Origin: Thomasclavelia spiroformis
GTDB lineage: Bacteria > Bacillota_I > Bacilli_A > Erysipelotrichales > Coprobacillaceae
Direction of reading: 5' to 3'
Assembly (NCBI GenBank): GCA_016901755.1
Contig: JACJKV010000024.1
Span: 1-39,718 of the forward strand
Length of the DNA: 39,718 bases
The position numbers and the translations under genes were made by a program. Of the stretch, positions 23,108 through 31,878 are shown piece by piece. Below the pieces are notes generated by a model. It made no database searches and was not told where the DNA came from. It saw only the letters and a program-made list of their open reading frames with translations. Position 1 is the first letter of the stretch. Every line of letters begins with the position of its first letter.

Positions 23108-25171
23108 TTATTCACCTTTGATTGATTCGATGTCTAATTCACCTGAGAATACTTCTAAGTCTTTACCTAATGCATTAGGAATAACTGTGAATGTATTTGA
23201 GATACCATCTTGAGCATCTTTGAATGGTAATTTAGCAACTGATGATAATGAAGAAATTGCACCATGACTATCTCTACCATGCATTGGGTTAGCTCCAGGG
23301 GCAAATGGTTGACCAGCTTTTCTTCCATCTGGAGTATTACCTGTTGCTTTACCATAAACAACGTTAGAAGTAATAGTTAAGATAGAAGTTGTTGGATAAG
23401 AATCTCTGTAAGTATGATGAGAACGTACCATATCCATAAATGTTTCTACTAACCAAGTTGCGATTTCGTCTACTCTGTCATCATCGTTACCATATTTAGG
23501 GAAGTCACCTTCAACTTCATAGTCAACAACGACACCATCTTCATCTCTGATACATTTTACTTTAGCATATTTGATTGCTGATAATGAGTCAGCAACAACT
23601 GATAATCCAGCGATACCTGTTGCGAAATATCTTCTGACTTCTCTATCATGTAAAGCCATTTGAATTCTTTCATAAGCATATTTATCATGCATATAATGGA
23701 TGATATTTAATGCGTTAACATAAACTTTTGCTAACCATTGCATCATATCTACATATTTAGATACAACATCATCATAATCTAAGTAGTCACCTTCAACTGG
23801 ACGGTATTTAGGACCAACCTGTTTCTTAGTTTTTTCATCAACACCACCATTGATAGCGTATAATAAACATTTAGCTAAGTTAGCACGTGCTCCGAAGAAC
23901 TGCATTTCTTTACCAACTCTCATTGAAGATACACAACATGCAATCGCATAGTCGTCACCATGAGTTACTCTCATTAAGTCATCGTTTTCATACTGAATTG
24001 ATGAAGTTTCAATTGAGATCTTAGCACAGAAAGCTTTGAAGTTCTGTGGTAAACGAGTTGACCATAAAACTGTTAAGTTTGGTTCTGGTGCAGCACCTAA
24101 GTTCTGTAAAGTGTGTAAGTATCTGAAAGAAGTTTTAGTAACCATGTGTCTTCCATCAACACCTACCCCACCGATAGATTCTGTAACCCAAGTTGGATCA
24201 CCAGCGAAAATTGAATTATATTCTGGAGTTCTTGCGAATTTAACAATTCTTAATTTCATGATGAAATGATCGATGAATTCCTGGATCTGTTCTTCAGTAA
24301 ATACTCCGTTTTTTAAGTCTCTTTCTACATAAATATCAATAAATGTAGAAGTACGTCCTAAAGACATTGCAGCACCGTTTTGTTCTTTAACAGCACCTAA
24401 ATATCCAAAATAAGTCCATTGGATAGCTTCTTGAGCGTTTGTAGCAGGTTTAGAAATATCGCAACCATATTTAGCTGCCATTTCTTTTAATTCACCTAAA
24501 GCTCTGATCTGTTCAGATAATTCTTCACGTAATTGGATAACTTTTGAAGTCATTCTTGTTTGTGAAGTAGCTAACTGATTTTTCTTGTCTTCAATTAATT
24601 TATCAACACCATATAAAGCAACTCTTCTGTAGTCACCAATGATACGTCCACGTCCATATCCATCAGGTAAACCTGTGATAACGTGTGAAGAACGGCAAGC
24701 TCTGATTTCTGGTGTATATACATCGAATACACCTTGGTTATGAGTTTTTCTGTATTCTCTGAAGATATAAGAAATTTCTGGATCTACTTTATATCCATTA
24801 GTTTCACATGCCTGTTCAGCAATACGAATACCACCAAAAGGCTGTAAAGATCTTTTGAAAGGTTTGTCAGTCTGTACACCAACGATTTTTTCTTTAGATC
24901 TATCTAAGTATCCAGCATCATGTGAAGTTAAAGTTGATACAACTTTTGTATCCATATCCCAAACTCCACCTCTTTCTCTTTCTTCTTGAGTTAATTCCAT
25001 AACTCTAGCCCAAAGATCTTTAGTATCTTGAGTAGGACCAACTAAGAAAGAGTCATCTCCATCATATGGAGTATAATTCAATTGGATAAAGTCTCTTAAG
25101 TTTACTTCTTTATTCCATTTTCCTGCCTGAAAACCTTCCCAGGCATCATTCCATTTTTCTTTGAAAGTCAT
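23108..25171 (-). CDS. pflB: Pyruvate formate-lyase core lacking the glycyl-radical domain
   Basis: 687 residues. The catalytic pair C412-C413 lies in [20 protein letters not shown], and N-terminal PFL blocks such as [19 protein letters not shown] and [20 protein letters not shown] are intact. The chain ends [25 protein letters not shown], the point where single-chain PFLs (about 750-760 residues) begin their radical domain. Core plus the separate 80-residue domain gives about 767 residues, so nothing is lost overall. It converts pyruvate and CoA to acetyl-CoA and formate in the anaerobic cytoplasm. There is a GGGGG ribosome site and a promoter about 35 bases upstream of the start. The stop is genuine: the next gene has its own ribosome site and frame, so a sequencing error is unlikely. 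Confidence 0.95.
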   Translation of the reverse strand: MTFKEKWNDAWEGFQAGKWNKEVNLRDFIQLNYTPYDGDDSFLVGPTQDTKDLWARVMELTQEERERGGVWDMDTKVVSTLTSHDAGYLDRSKEKIVGVQTDKPFKRSLQPFGGIRIAEQACETNGYKVDPEISYIFREYRKTHNQGVFDVYTPEIRACRSSHVITGLPDGYGRGRIIGDYRRVALYGVDKLIEDKKNQLATSQTRMTSKVIQLREELSEQIRALGELKEMAAKYGCDISKPATNAQEAIQWTYFGYLGAVKEQNGAAMSLGRTSTFIDIYVERDLKNGVFTEEQIQEFIDHFIMKLRIVKFARTPEYNSIFAGDPTWVTESIGGVGVDGRHMVTKTSFRYLHTLQNLGAAPEPNLTVLWSTRLPQNFKAFCAKISIETSSIQYENDDLMRVTHGDDYAIACCVSSMRVGKEMQFFGARANLAKCLLYAINGGVDEKTKKQVGPKYRPVEGDYLDYDDVVSKYVDMMQWLAKVYVNALNIIHYMHDKYAYERIQMALHDREVRRYFATGIAGLSVVADSLSAIKYAKVKCIRDEDGVVVDYEVEGDFPKYGNDDDRVDEIATWLVETFMDMVRSHHTYRDSYPTTSILTITSNVVYGKATGNTPDGRKAGQPFAPGANPMHGRDSHGAISSLSSVAKLPFKDAQDGISNTFTVIPNALGKDLEVFSGELDIESIKGE

Positions 25172-25204
25172 TTTCTTTCCCCCTGTACATAATTATTCGC
25201 CAAT

Positions 25205-25233
25205 ATTATATCACTTGCCTTGTACTTAAACAA
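25205..25233 (-). promoter_or_regulatory. Promoter of the pfl operon
   Basis: Minus-strand TTGTTT (25228-25233), a 17-base spacer and TATAAT (25205-25210), about 34 bases before the pflB ATG. The remaining 190 bases up to the divergent PRD gene are very AT-rich, with imperfect repeats (TGCATAA near 25256 and ATGCATAAT near 25276) but no operator I can name. Confidence 0.65.
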
Positions 25234-25420
25234 TGATATTCTTGCATAAAATATAGTTTTTATTTCTACTTTCTCTATGCATAATTACTATATCAATTTA
25301 GCTTTTTAAAATCTAATCATATGCTCAAAATTAAAGCAAAATATGATTTTTTTTAATATCACTAGATTTTTATAATAATTTAGTATATATTAAATATGAT
25401 ATTTTTAAGGAGGGGGTTCC

Positions 25421-26110
25421 ATGAGCCAAACAGCGAGTACAATTGATGAAATTGAAATGACAAAAAAACAGCTGATAGACATCATAAACTGCACTATCCA
25501 ACAACATCATTTATTTCTTAATGAAAAACTGATTCAAAGTCTTACCAGTCATTTAGCTGTTGCCCTGATCAGGATCAAAACCAACAGTTATATCCCATTG
25601 AGTCAAGGACAGATCACTTCATATCAGAATAATAATATTTATAGTATCGCCGCTGATTTATGTAAAAAAATCGCCGATAAATATAATATAAACTTTCCTG
25701 AATCAGAACAGGCATTAGTTGCCATGTATCTTTCTAAAGTTAATGTTTTAGACATTGAATTTAATTCAGGTTTTGATTTGCTGGACAGCGATGTCATCAC
25801 CATTTTAAAAAACACAATTAATAATATCTACATCAAATGCAGCATGGATCTAAAAGGTGATGATAAATTACTTATTGCATTAGGTTTACATCTAACACCA
25901 GCTATTGACAGATTAATGAATGATGATCAGATCGATAATCCTCTTACCGATAAGATCAAAGAAAGATACACACAAGCTTACGAAATGGCACAAATATTAA
26001 ACGATGCCGTTGATGCAATGTACCAGCGTCGTTTTACAGATGAAGAAACCGCATATTTTGCACTTCACTTTGCATTATCTTTAAAACATCATCACAATAA
26101 AACCGTATAA
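25421..26110 (+). CDS. Stand-alone dual-PRD regulatory protein
   Basis: 229 residues that look like two PTS-regulation domains in tandem. PRD1 spans about 33-105 (LIQSLTSHLAVALIRIKTNS through SEQALVAMYLSKV) and PRD2 about 130-223 (LLIALGLHLTPAIDRL through DEETAYFALHFALSLKHHH). Histidines 47, about 148 and about 215 occupy positions that are phosphorylated in LicT/BglG proteins; the second PRD1 histidine is replaced by methionine. Neither an RNA-binding CAT domain nor a helix-turn-helix precedes the PRDs. There are only 35 N-terminal residues. A strong AAGGAGG site supports the start. It is divergent from the split pfl operon and may be a phospho-sensor acting through protein contacts. Confidence 0.8.
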   Translation: MSQTASTIDEIEMTKKQLIDIINCTIQQHHLFLNEKLIQSLTSHLAVALIRIKTNSYIPLSQGQITSYQNNNIYSIAADLCKKIADKYNINFPESEQALVAMYLSKVNVLDIEFNSGFDLLDSDVITILKNTINNIYIKCSMDLKGDDKLLIALGLHLTPAIDRLMNDDQIDNPLTDKIKERYTQAYEMAQILNDAVDAMYQRRFTDEETAYFALHFALSLKHHHNKTV

Positions 26111-26139
26111 AAAAAGGCGATATCAACAATCGCCTTTTT
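26111..26139. terminator. Bidirectional terminator between PRD gene and deoC
   Basis: AAAAAGGCGAT (26111-26121) pairs with ATCGCCTTTTT (26129-26139) across a seven-base loop. A-run and T-run on the two sides serve both strands; the end of deoC overlaps the hairpin. Confidence 0.9.
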
Positions 26140-26776
26140 TTTGCATGATGCTGCATCCGGCACTGGTACCTATACGACTGGCTCCAGCTTCTACCATCTT
26201 AATTAAATCTTCGTATGTTCTGATTCCTCCGGCAGCTTTAACTTGCATCGTATCATCAATAGCAGCTTTCATGATTCTGACATTTTCTATTGTTGCTCCA
26301 CCTGTTGAAAAACCGGTACTGGTTTTAACAAAATCAGCTTTAGCCTGCATACAAAGCTGACACGCTTTAACAATTTCTTCTTCACTTAACAGACAGGTTT
26401 CCAGGATCACTTTGACTGTTTTATCCTGTGCCGCCTGCACCACCGCGACAATATCATTAAGGACGGTTTCATCCTGACCATCCTTTAAAGCGCCAATATT
26501 GATCACCATATCTATTTCATCAGCACCATTTTGGATCGCATCAGCAGTTTCAAACGCTTTGACTGCTGAGGTATTAGCCCCTAACGGAAAGCCAATGACC
26601 GTACAGACTTTCACATCACTGCCTTTTAAATATTGTGCCGCATAACTGACATGGCAGGGCTGAATGCAGACTGAAGCAAAATCATATTTCAAAGCTTCCG
26701 CTAATACTTGCGTCACTTCTGCTTTTGTAGCGTCAGCTTTTAACAAAGTATGATCGATAAGTTTATTGATTGGCAT
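26123..26776 (-). CDS. deoC: Deoxyribose-phosphate aldolase
   Basis: 217 residues from the ATG at 26776, chosen because AAGGAG lies nine bases before it; an in-frame upstream extension reads through the murE gene and gives no family sequence. The TIM-barrel Schiff-base lysine is K151 ([14 protein letters not shown]), the proton-relay lysine K180 ([12 protein letters not shown]), and the catalytic aspartate is D89 ([11 protein letters not shown]). It cleaves 2-deoxyribose-5-phosphate to acetaldehyde and glyceraldehyde-3-phosphate, feeding nucleoside carbon into glycolysis. Its start lies inside the 3' end of the murE-like gene (14-base overlap), so it is translationally coupled to it. No other deo gene is nearby. 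Confidence 0.95.
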   Translation of the reverse strand: MPINKLIDHTLLKADATKAEVTQVLAEALKYDFASVCIQPCHVSYAAQYLKGSDVKVCTVIGFPLGANTSAVKAFETADAIQNGADEIDMVINIGALKDGQDETVLNDIVAVVQAAQDKTVKVILETCLLSEEEIVKACQLCMQAKADFVKTSTGFSTGGATIENVRIMKAAIDDTMQVKAAGGIRTYEDLIKMVEAGASRIGTSAGCSIMQKKGDC

Positions 26777-28220
26777 CTTCATCCTCTCCTTCGTATATTC
26801 TTGCCATTGCCTGAATAGCAATTTCCTTATCACCAGGATAATATTCCTGCCCAACTTCCAGCGAAATAAATTTTTCCTGACCTTTTCCTAATAATAAAAC
26901 GATATCTTGAGGACAGGCCTGTTCAATAGCCTGTTCCACAGCGATTTCACGTTTGGTAATGATGATACTAGGAATATCCTTGATCTCCTCTTGAATCTCT
27001 TCACAGATTTCCTGTACATTACCACCTCGATTATCAACTTCTGTTAAGATCACATGATCCAGATACTGGTTAGCCAGTTTCCCTAATGCTTTTCTACGTT
27101 TGATATGTCGTTTACAGGGAGCCCCTAAAACCGCTATGATTTTTCCTTGAGCCACATCACTAACAAATTCAAAAACTTTTTTATGGTCACGAGTATGCTG
27201 ACAGTAATCAACAATGATCGTTATTTTATGTCGATTTTCAATCAGTTCCATCCTTCCTGGTACAGGATGAAGATTTCGCACCGCTTCAACGATCATGCGA
27301 TCATCTAATCCCAGACCAATCAAAACTCCAACGGTAGCGAGTATATTATAAATATTAAATTTAGCGATTACGGCACAACTGATATGATAGACATTGCCTT
27401 TTAATTGTAAATCAAATTCACTATGGTCAATATAAAGCTGAATATTTTTGGCCATGATCTCACTTTCATGATCAATTCCATAACTGATCGTACGCGCTTT
27501 GGTTGCCTTTTTAAAATCCTCATAGACCTCTTCATCTTTATTTAATACCGCTAAAGAATTAGCAGAAAGCATAGCAAACAGTTTTTTCTTGCTTTCGATA
27601 TATCTTTCTCTTGTCCCATGAAAATCCAGATGTTCTTCCCCGACATTGGTAAGTACCGCCGTATTAAAATCAACACCATCTATTCTCTTTAATGCCAGTC
27701 CATGACTGCTGGCTTCCATTGCCATGACCTTAACGCCACGTTTAACCATATCGGCCATTTTAGATTGCACATAAATCGTTTCTGGCGTCGTATAGGGACA
27801 CTGTTCCTTGACCGTATCATATTCTAATGAAATGGTCCCCATATAAGCCGCTTTGCAGTAATGATCCATGATCTGTTTGACCATAGATGCAACAACTGTC
27901 TTTCCACTGGTTCCAGTTACTGCGACAGTATGCATTTTTTTGCTTGGATAATCATAGAAAATATTCGAAACTCGATTCAGTTCATCTAAAGGATCAGCCA
28001 CCTCAATGTAAATAATGCCATCACGGTGTTCTACTTCTTTAGAATGAACGATGACTTTTGCTCCTTGAAAAATAGCATCTTTAACATAACGATGTCCATC
28101 AACACTTAATCCCTCAATACAAAAGAAAATAGAATACGGTTTAACATAACGGGAATCACTATGAATCGAATAAATTTTCATATCATTATCAATATCAAAC
28201 AGTTCATTCAGTCTTTTCAT
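26763..28220 (-). CDS. MurE-like Mur ligase with divergent substrate-binding motifs
   Basis: 485 residues with the three-domain Mur ligase plan. ATP P-loop TGTSGKT lies near residue 105, the UDP-MurNAc-binding N-domain contains [21 protein letters not shown], the carbamylated lysine region is [11 protein letters not shown], and VPGRMELIE marks the C-domain. Several usual motifs are altered: VDYAHTPD is VDYCQHTRD, the amino-acid specificity loop (DNPR in MurE) is VDNRGGN, and KGHE is KGQE. So it is a Mur ligase, but the amino acid it adds, and whether it is the main MurE, cannot be read. A paralogue for tripeptide formation or a related wall precursor is plausible. Its ATG directly follows the mtaB stop; its end overlaps deoC. 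Confidence 0.8.
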   Translation of the reverse strand: MKRLNELFDIDNDMKIYSIHSDSRYVKPYSIFFCIEGLSVDGHRYVKDAIFQGAKVIVHSKEVEHRDGIIYIEVADPLDELNRVSNIFYDYPSKKMHTVAVTGTSGKTVVASMVKQIMDHYCKAAYMGTISLEYDTVKEQCPYTTPETIYVQSKMADMVKRGVKVMAMEASSHGLALKRIDGVDFNTAVLTNVGEEHLDFHGTRERYIESKKKLFAMLSANSLAVLNKDEEVYEDFKKATKARTISYGIDHESEIMAKNIQLYIDHSEFDLQLKGNVYHISCAVIAKFNIYNILATVGVLIGLGLDDRMIVEAVRNLHPVPGRMELIENRHKITIIVDYCQHTRDHKKVFEFVSDVAQGKIIAVLGAPCKRHIKRRKALGKLANQYLDHVILTEVDNRGGNVQEICEEIQEEIKDIPSIIITKREIAVEQAIEQACPQDIVLLLGKGQEKFISLEVGQEYYPGDKEIAIQAMARIYEGEDEDANQ

Positions 28221-29504
28221 CTACATCACTCTTCCAGTCAATATTTCATCATATGAATCAATTATAACATTCTTGACCTGCCCTATCAAATTAACATCAC
28301 TGGTTACTCTAACCAGTAGATAATTATCTCCATGTCCCACATAATAGCCATCTTCGTTTTTTTCAAAGAGAACTCTTAAAGTCTTCCCAATCTGACTGCG
28401 GGCATAAGTATCATTCAGTTCATGAGACAAAGCAATAAGACGATTCACACGTTCATGTTTAACTTTCTCATCAATCTGATCTTTCATTCTAGCAGCTGGT
28501 GTTCCTTTTCGCTGAGAATACGGAAAAACATGCAGCTGAGTAAATCCTACTTTTTTGATAAACTGATAAGTCTGTTCAAATTCATCTTCACTTTCACCCG
28601 GAAAACCAACGATCACATCAGTCGTAAAAACTATATCTGGTATTTTTTCTTTGATGCTCATTAATTTCTGATAGTATTCTTCACAGTTATACTTACGATT
28701 CATACGTTTTAAAGTGGCATCACATCCCGACTGTAAAGGTACATGAAGATGATCAACAATAATTGATGATGAAGCAATCAAATCAACCATCGCTTCAGGA
28801 ATCTGACTGGTTTCAATTGAAGAAATTCGTAATCTTTTTAGTCCCTCAATTTTAATTAAATCAGTAAGCAGATCATAAAAATCATAATCATCCAGATCTT
28901 CTCCATAACCAGCCGTATGAATTCCGGTTAAAACAATTTCGTAATACCCTTGATCAACTAACGCTTTTGCCTGTGATAAAACACTTTTGGGATCACGAGA
29001 GCGCACTCGTCCACGAGCATATGGAATAATACAGTAGGAACAGAAATTATTGCAGCCATCTTGAATTTTTAAAAAGGCACGAGTATTAGAAAAATGATCA
29101 ATGTTCAGATCTTCAAAGGTCCTCAGTTTCATGACATCTTTGACTTTAATAATCTGCTCTCTATTTTGTAAAAACTGCTGTACTAATTCTACGATTTCAC
29201 TTCTAAACTGTGTCCCTAAAATAATGCTGACTCCTTCTATGGCTTTGATTTCTTCAGGTGCAACCTGTGAATAGCAGCCAACAACACAAATAACAGCTGA
29301 TGGATTTTTTCTGATAGCTTTACGGATCATCTGACGTGATTTACTGTCACCTGTATTGGTTACAGTACACGTATTAATGACATAGACATCTGCTATTTCT
29401 TTAAAAGGAACTTCCTCATAGCCATTTTGTTCAAACAGTCTTAACATTGCCTGAGATTCATATGTATTAACTTTACATCCTAATGTATGAATTGCTACTT
29501 TCAT
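28221..29504 (-). CDS. mtaB: tRNA t6A37 methylthiotransferase MtaB
   Basis: 427 residues. The N-terminal methylthiotransferase domain has cysteines C10, C46 and C77 (HTLGCKVN, INTCTVTN, VVGCYSQ), the first cluster. The radical-SAM motif is C151-x3-C155-x2-C158 (DGCNNFCSYCIIPYARGR). A TRAM-like C-terminal domain follows (YVGHGDNYLLVRVTS). IPYARGRVRSRD and LRISSIETSQIP are the MtaB flavour. It converts t6A to ms2t6A at position 37 of ANN-decoding tRNAs. It sits in a run rsmE-unknown-mtaB-murE-like with gaps of -7, 8 and 0 bases, so all are likely co-transcribed. Confidence 0.95.
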   Translation of the reverse strand: MKVAIHTLGCKVNTYESQAMLRLFEQNGYEEVPFKEIADVYVINTCTVTNTGDSKSRQMIRKAIRKNPSAVICVVGCYSQVAPEEIKAIEGVSIILGTQFRSEIVELVQQFLQNREQIIKVKDVMKLRTFEDLNIDHFSNTRAFLKIQDGCNNFCSYCIIPYARGRVRSRDPKSVLSQAKALVDQGYYEIVLTGIHTAGYGEDLDDYDFYDLLTDLIKIEGLKRLRISSIETSQIPEAMVDLIASSSIIVDHLHVPLQSGCDATLKRMNRKYNCEEYYQKLMSIKEKIPDIVFTTDVIVGFPGESEDEFEQTYQFIKKVGFTQLHVFPYSQRKGTPAARMKDQIDEKVKHERVNRLIALSHELNDTYARSQIGKTLRVLFEKNEDGYYVGHGDNYLLVRVTSDVNLIGQVKNVIIDSYDEILTGRVM

Positions 29505-29512
29505 ATTTCCCC

Positions 29513-30256
29513 CTACTTTAATTTCTTTTTGATCTTTTTATATGTTTTTTCTTTTATATAACCTACATTGAACAACTCTTCAAAAAATGCTGCTTTATTC
29601 TGACAGAACAGTTCAATAAGATGATAGACTTCGTCTATCTTAACTGCATCTTTATTGTATTTATCACATAAGTAAATTTCATCATAAAGCTCATAGTCTT
29701 TTTTTGAAAATATCAAAATACGTTTAAATTCATCGTGATAAAAATAATAATATTCATCATCCTGTCCTAAAGCCTGACAAGATGAAAATGATGAAATCAT
29801 CGGTTTATAGCCATAAAGCACAAATAGCTGATCAACTGTTCGTGGATACTGTCTGATATAGAGCTGATGCTGTTTTAAAATCAGCATCATATAATTATGA
29901 CAATATCGCTTATTGATAAACTCTTCTAAATAAGGAATATAGATTTCATGAAAATGTTTCATTTCTTCTAGAACCGTTTCTAGCTCCCCATTGAAAATCT
30001 TTTGCTTTTCTTCATAGCTTAGATATTTCAAGACTTCCTGAGTTTCATGATAAAACTGATAATAAAGATTATCTATACGATTTTTATTTTCAATACCATT
30101 GAGTATAATTTCATATTTCATCAAATCACTGATCGTCTTGATATGAAATTCAAAACCTTCAGCTTTGATAATATCTTTATGTGCCAAAAGTTTTTTATAC
30201 AGGTTACTTTTTGTAACCGGTAAATCATATCCATATTTTTTTAACAGCTTTAACAT
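29513..30256 (-). CDS. Conserved-looking protein of unknown function between rsmE and mtaB
   Basis: 247 residues, soluble, rich in tyrosine, lysine and glutamate, beginning MLKLLKKYGYDLPVTKSNLY. It has a central stretch YEEKQKIFNGELETVLEEMK that is helical, and a tail TYKKIKKKLK. It contains several histidine/tyrosine-rich lines (RYCHNYMMLILKQHQLYIRQ) but no motif I recognise. The start overlaps the rsmE stop by seven bases (ATGTTAA), so it is translationally coupled to an rRNA methyltransferase gene. Nothing further can be claimed. Confidence 0.75.
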   Translation of the reverse strand: MLKLLKKYGYDLPVTKSNLYKKLLAHKDIIKAEGFEFHIKTISDLMKYEIILNGIENKNRIDNLYYQFYHETQEVLKYLSYEEKQKIFNGELETVLEEMKHFHEIYIPYLEEFINKRYCHNYMMLILKQHQLYIRQYPRTVDQLFVLYGYKPMISSFSSCQALGQDDEYYYFYHDEFKRILIFSKKDYELYDEIYLCDKYNKDAVKIDEVYHLIELFCQNKAAFFEELFNVGYIKEKTYKKIKKKLK

Positions 30257-30993
30257 TTTGCTACCTCACGTACATATCCAATCACACTTAACATATAAAG
30301 CGGTGCCGTTTCACTGCGTAATATTCTTTTGCCTAATGAACAGCATTTGACTCCCGCTTCATTCATCATTGCGATTTCATCTTTGTCAAAACCACCTTCA
30401 CTGCCAACGATAATCACGATCTTATCTCCCTGCTTTACATGGCTGAGGCTTTCATAAAGCTGACCATGACGATTCTGTTTGGCTGTTTCTTCATAGGCCA
30501 CCAGATTAACATCGCCTAAATAAGATGAAATATCTTTGACTGTGATCACATTTTCAATATCTGGTATTCGATTTCTTCCTGACTGTTCACTAGCTTCTTT
30601 TAAGATTTTTTGATATCTAGGCAGTTTCTTGGTCATTTTTTCTTTCGTCATCTTGACTACACAGCGACGACTTTGTAAAGGAATGATACGACTCACGCCC
30701 AATTCACAGGCTTTCTGTAACACCAGTTCAAATTTATCACCTTTAGGTAAGGCGTAAATCAAAGTCACTTCCACATCTAATTCATTATTGATATCAAGAG
30801 CTTCCATAACCTTGATTTTCCCCTCATTTACATTTTCAATGCTGCATAAATATGGCTGCTGCATTGTATCTATACATATGATTTGATCACCATCATGATT
30901 GCGCATGACATTTTTGATATGATGATGATCTGTTTCATTAATCTGAAATTGCTGATGGATTGTTAATTGACCATCTATAAAATATTTTTGCAT
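30250..30993 (-). CDS. rsmE: 16S rRNA (uracil-1498-N3)-methyltransferase RsmE
   Basis: 247 residues with an N-terminal PUA-like domain (MQKYFIDGQ through about 70) and a C-terminal SPOUT knot domain. Diagnostic blocks are LPKGDKFELVLQKACELGV, EASEQSGRNRIPDI, IVGSEGGFDKDE and LGKRILRSETAPLYML. It uses SAM to methylate U1498 of 16S rRNA. It is usually found beside prmA, which is absent here; instead an unknown gene and mtaB follow. A short A/T-rich leader of about 60 bases precedes it, after the hairpin of the YihY-like gene. Confidence 0.95.
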   Translation of the reverse strand: MQKYFIDGQLTIHQQFQINETDHHHIKNVMRNHDGDQIICIDTMQQPYLCSIENVNEGKIKVMEALDINNELDVEVTLIYALPKGDKFELVLQKACELGVSRIIPLQSRRCVVKMTKEKMTKKLPRYQKILKEASEQSGRNRIPDIENVITVKDISSYLGDVNLVAYEETAKQNRHGQLYESLSHVKQGDKIVIIVGSEGGFDKDEIAMMNEAGVKCCSLGKRILRSETAPLYMLSVIGYVREVAKC

Positions 30994-31041
30994 ATCTCTC
31001 TCCTCGATTTACCATTTTAACATATTTTTTTAATTCTTAAA

Positions 31042-31069
31042 GAAAAACCACTTTCACAAATGAAAATGG
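31042..31069 (-). terminator. Terminator at the end of the YihY-like gene
   Basis: Minus-strand CCATTTTC pairs with GAAAGTGG (one T-G wobble) around ATTTGT, followed by TTTTTCTTT. The TGA stop lies in the loop region. Confidence 0.65.
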
Positions 31070-31818
31070 CCGATTTTTTCATTGATTTTTCGATAAAAGC
31101 AATCATGTTTATATACAACAGTATTACTTTTATTTTCAAAAACCGTATTCAAACAATAACCCAAATAAAAAATACTGGCCAGGATATACATGGATAAATA
31201 AAGAACTAATAATACCCCAAAAGAACCATAAATACGCTGATAAGCATTAATATAATCAATATACCATAAAAAAAGATAACCCAAAGTCATCATCGTTACA
31301 CTTACCATCGAAGCTCCCAGCAAACCATAGCTCCATTTCTTTTTTTGAAAAGATAATAATCGATAAAACAGATAAAAAATAATCGTTAGCAGCAAAAAAG
31401 TCAAGGTCCATAATTTAAATAGTTTGAAAATAACAAAAACAATTGTTAAACAGGCTAAAAAAAACAAAAAACTGAAAAAGGCTTTTAGCCTTACAATAAT
31501 TAATGATAATTCATAATATTCATCTTTCATGACTAAAAGCATAAAAGAATAAAAAACTTTACTGGCTAAAAATCCTGCTGTCATCGCCGTCATCAAAAAA
31601 GAAGAAAAACTCTGTTGTGGATAAGCTGATAAATATTGTACATATTCATCAATAAAACCTTGAGGCAGCCACTGTTTAAAAACAACCAGCATATCAGCAA
31701 ACTCAAAGAAAATCAATATCATTGGCAACATAGATAATAACAGACAATAACTTAGTGAATAGCGAAATAAAGCTCCTTCTTGACTAAAATATTTATTTTT
31801 CAGCAATCTGATCTTCAT
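31054..31818 (-). CDS. YihY/UPF0761 family membrane protein
   Basis: About 255 residues from the ATG at 31818; a 12-residue longer form would start at a TTG (31854) inside the clpB terminator and is less likely, though neither start has a clear ribosome site. It shows six hydrophobic helices. The first lines are ALFRYSLSYCLLLSMLPMIL, equivalent to the A-F-Y-LL-SLFPL pattern of the YihY family (often misnamed ribonuclease BN), and YGSFGVLLVLYLSMYILAS corresponds to the GxFGxxxxLLLWLY block. Function is unproven; family members are inner-membrane proteins. It lies just after clpB. Confidence 0.8.
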   Translation of the reverse strand: MKIRLLKNKYFSQEGALFRYSLSYCLLLSMLPMILIFFEFADMLVVFKQWLPQGFIDEYVQYLSAYPQQSFSSFLMTAMTAGFLASKVFYSFMLLVMKDEYYELSLIIVRLKAFFSFLFFLACLTIVFVIFKLFKLWTLTFLLLTIIFYLFYRLLSFQKKKWSYGLLGASMVSVTMMTLGYLFLWYIDYINAYQRIYGSFGVLLVLYLSMYILASIFYLGYCLNTVFENKSNTVVYKHDCFYRKINEKIGHFHL

Positions 31819-31852
31819 ATTTATAGCATTGTCAATTTTTTTATGACTATAC

Positions 31853-31878
31853 AAAAAAGAAGCTATTTCTAGCTTCTT
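31853..31878 (-). terminator. Terminator of clpB
   Basis: Minus-strand AAGAAGCTA pairs with TAGCTTCTT around a GAAA tetraloop (31866-31869), followed by TTTTG. The clpB stop codon (TAG) lies within the hairpin. Confidence 0.85.

Noticed and set aside
22638-25171. The split pfl might be one gene broken by a frameshift
   Set aside because: About 230 bases with a complete separate frame lie between core and radical domain, both small genes have good ribosome sites, and a duplicated N-terminal stretch would have to be explained. A simple frameshift does not produce this.
26777-26854. N-terminal extension of DeoC
   Set aside because: It would lie wholly in the murE-like coding sequence; [12 protein letters not shown] is the normal DeoC start and has a ribosome site.
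31818-31854. TTG start for the YihY-like gene
   Set aside because: It falls in the clpB terminator; the first 12 residues are not family-like. The alternative ATG also lacks a good ribosome site, so the choice remains open.
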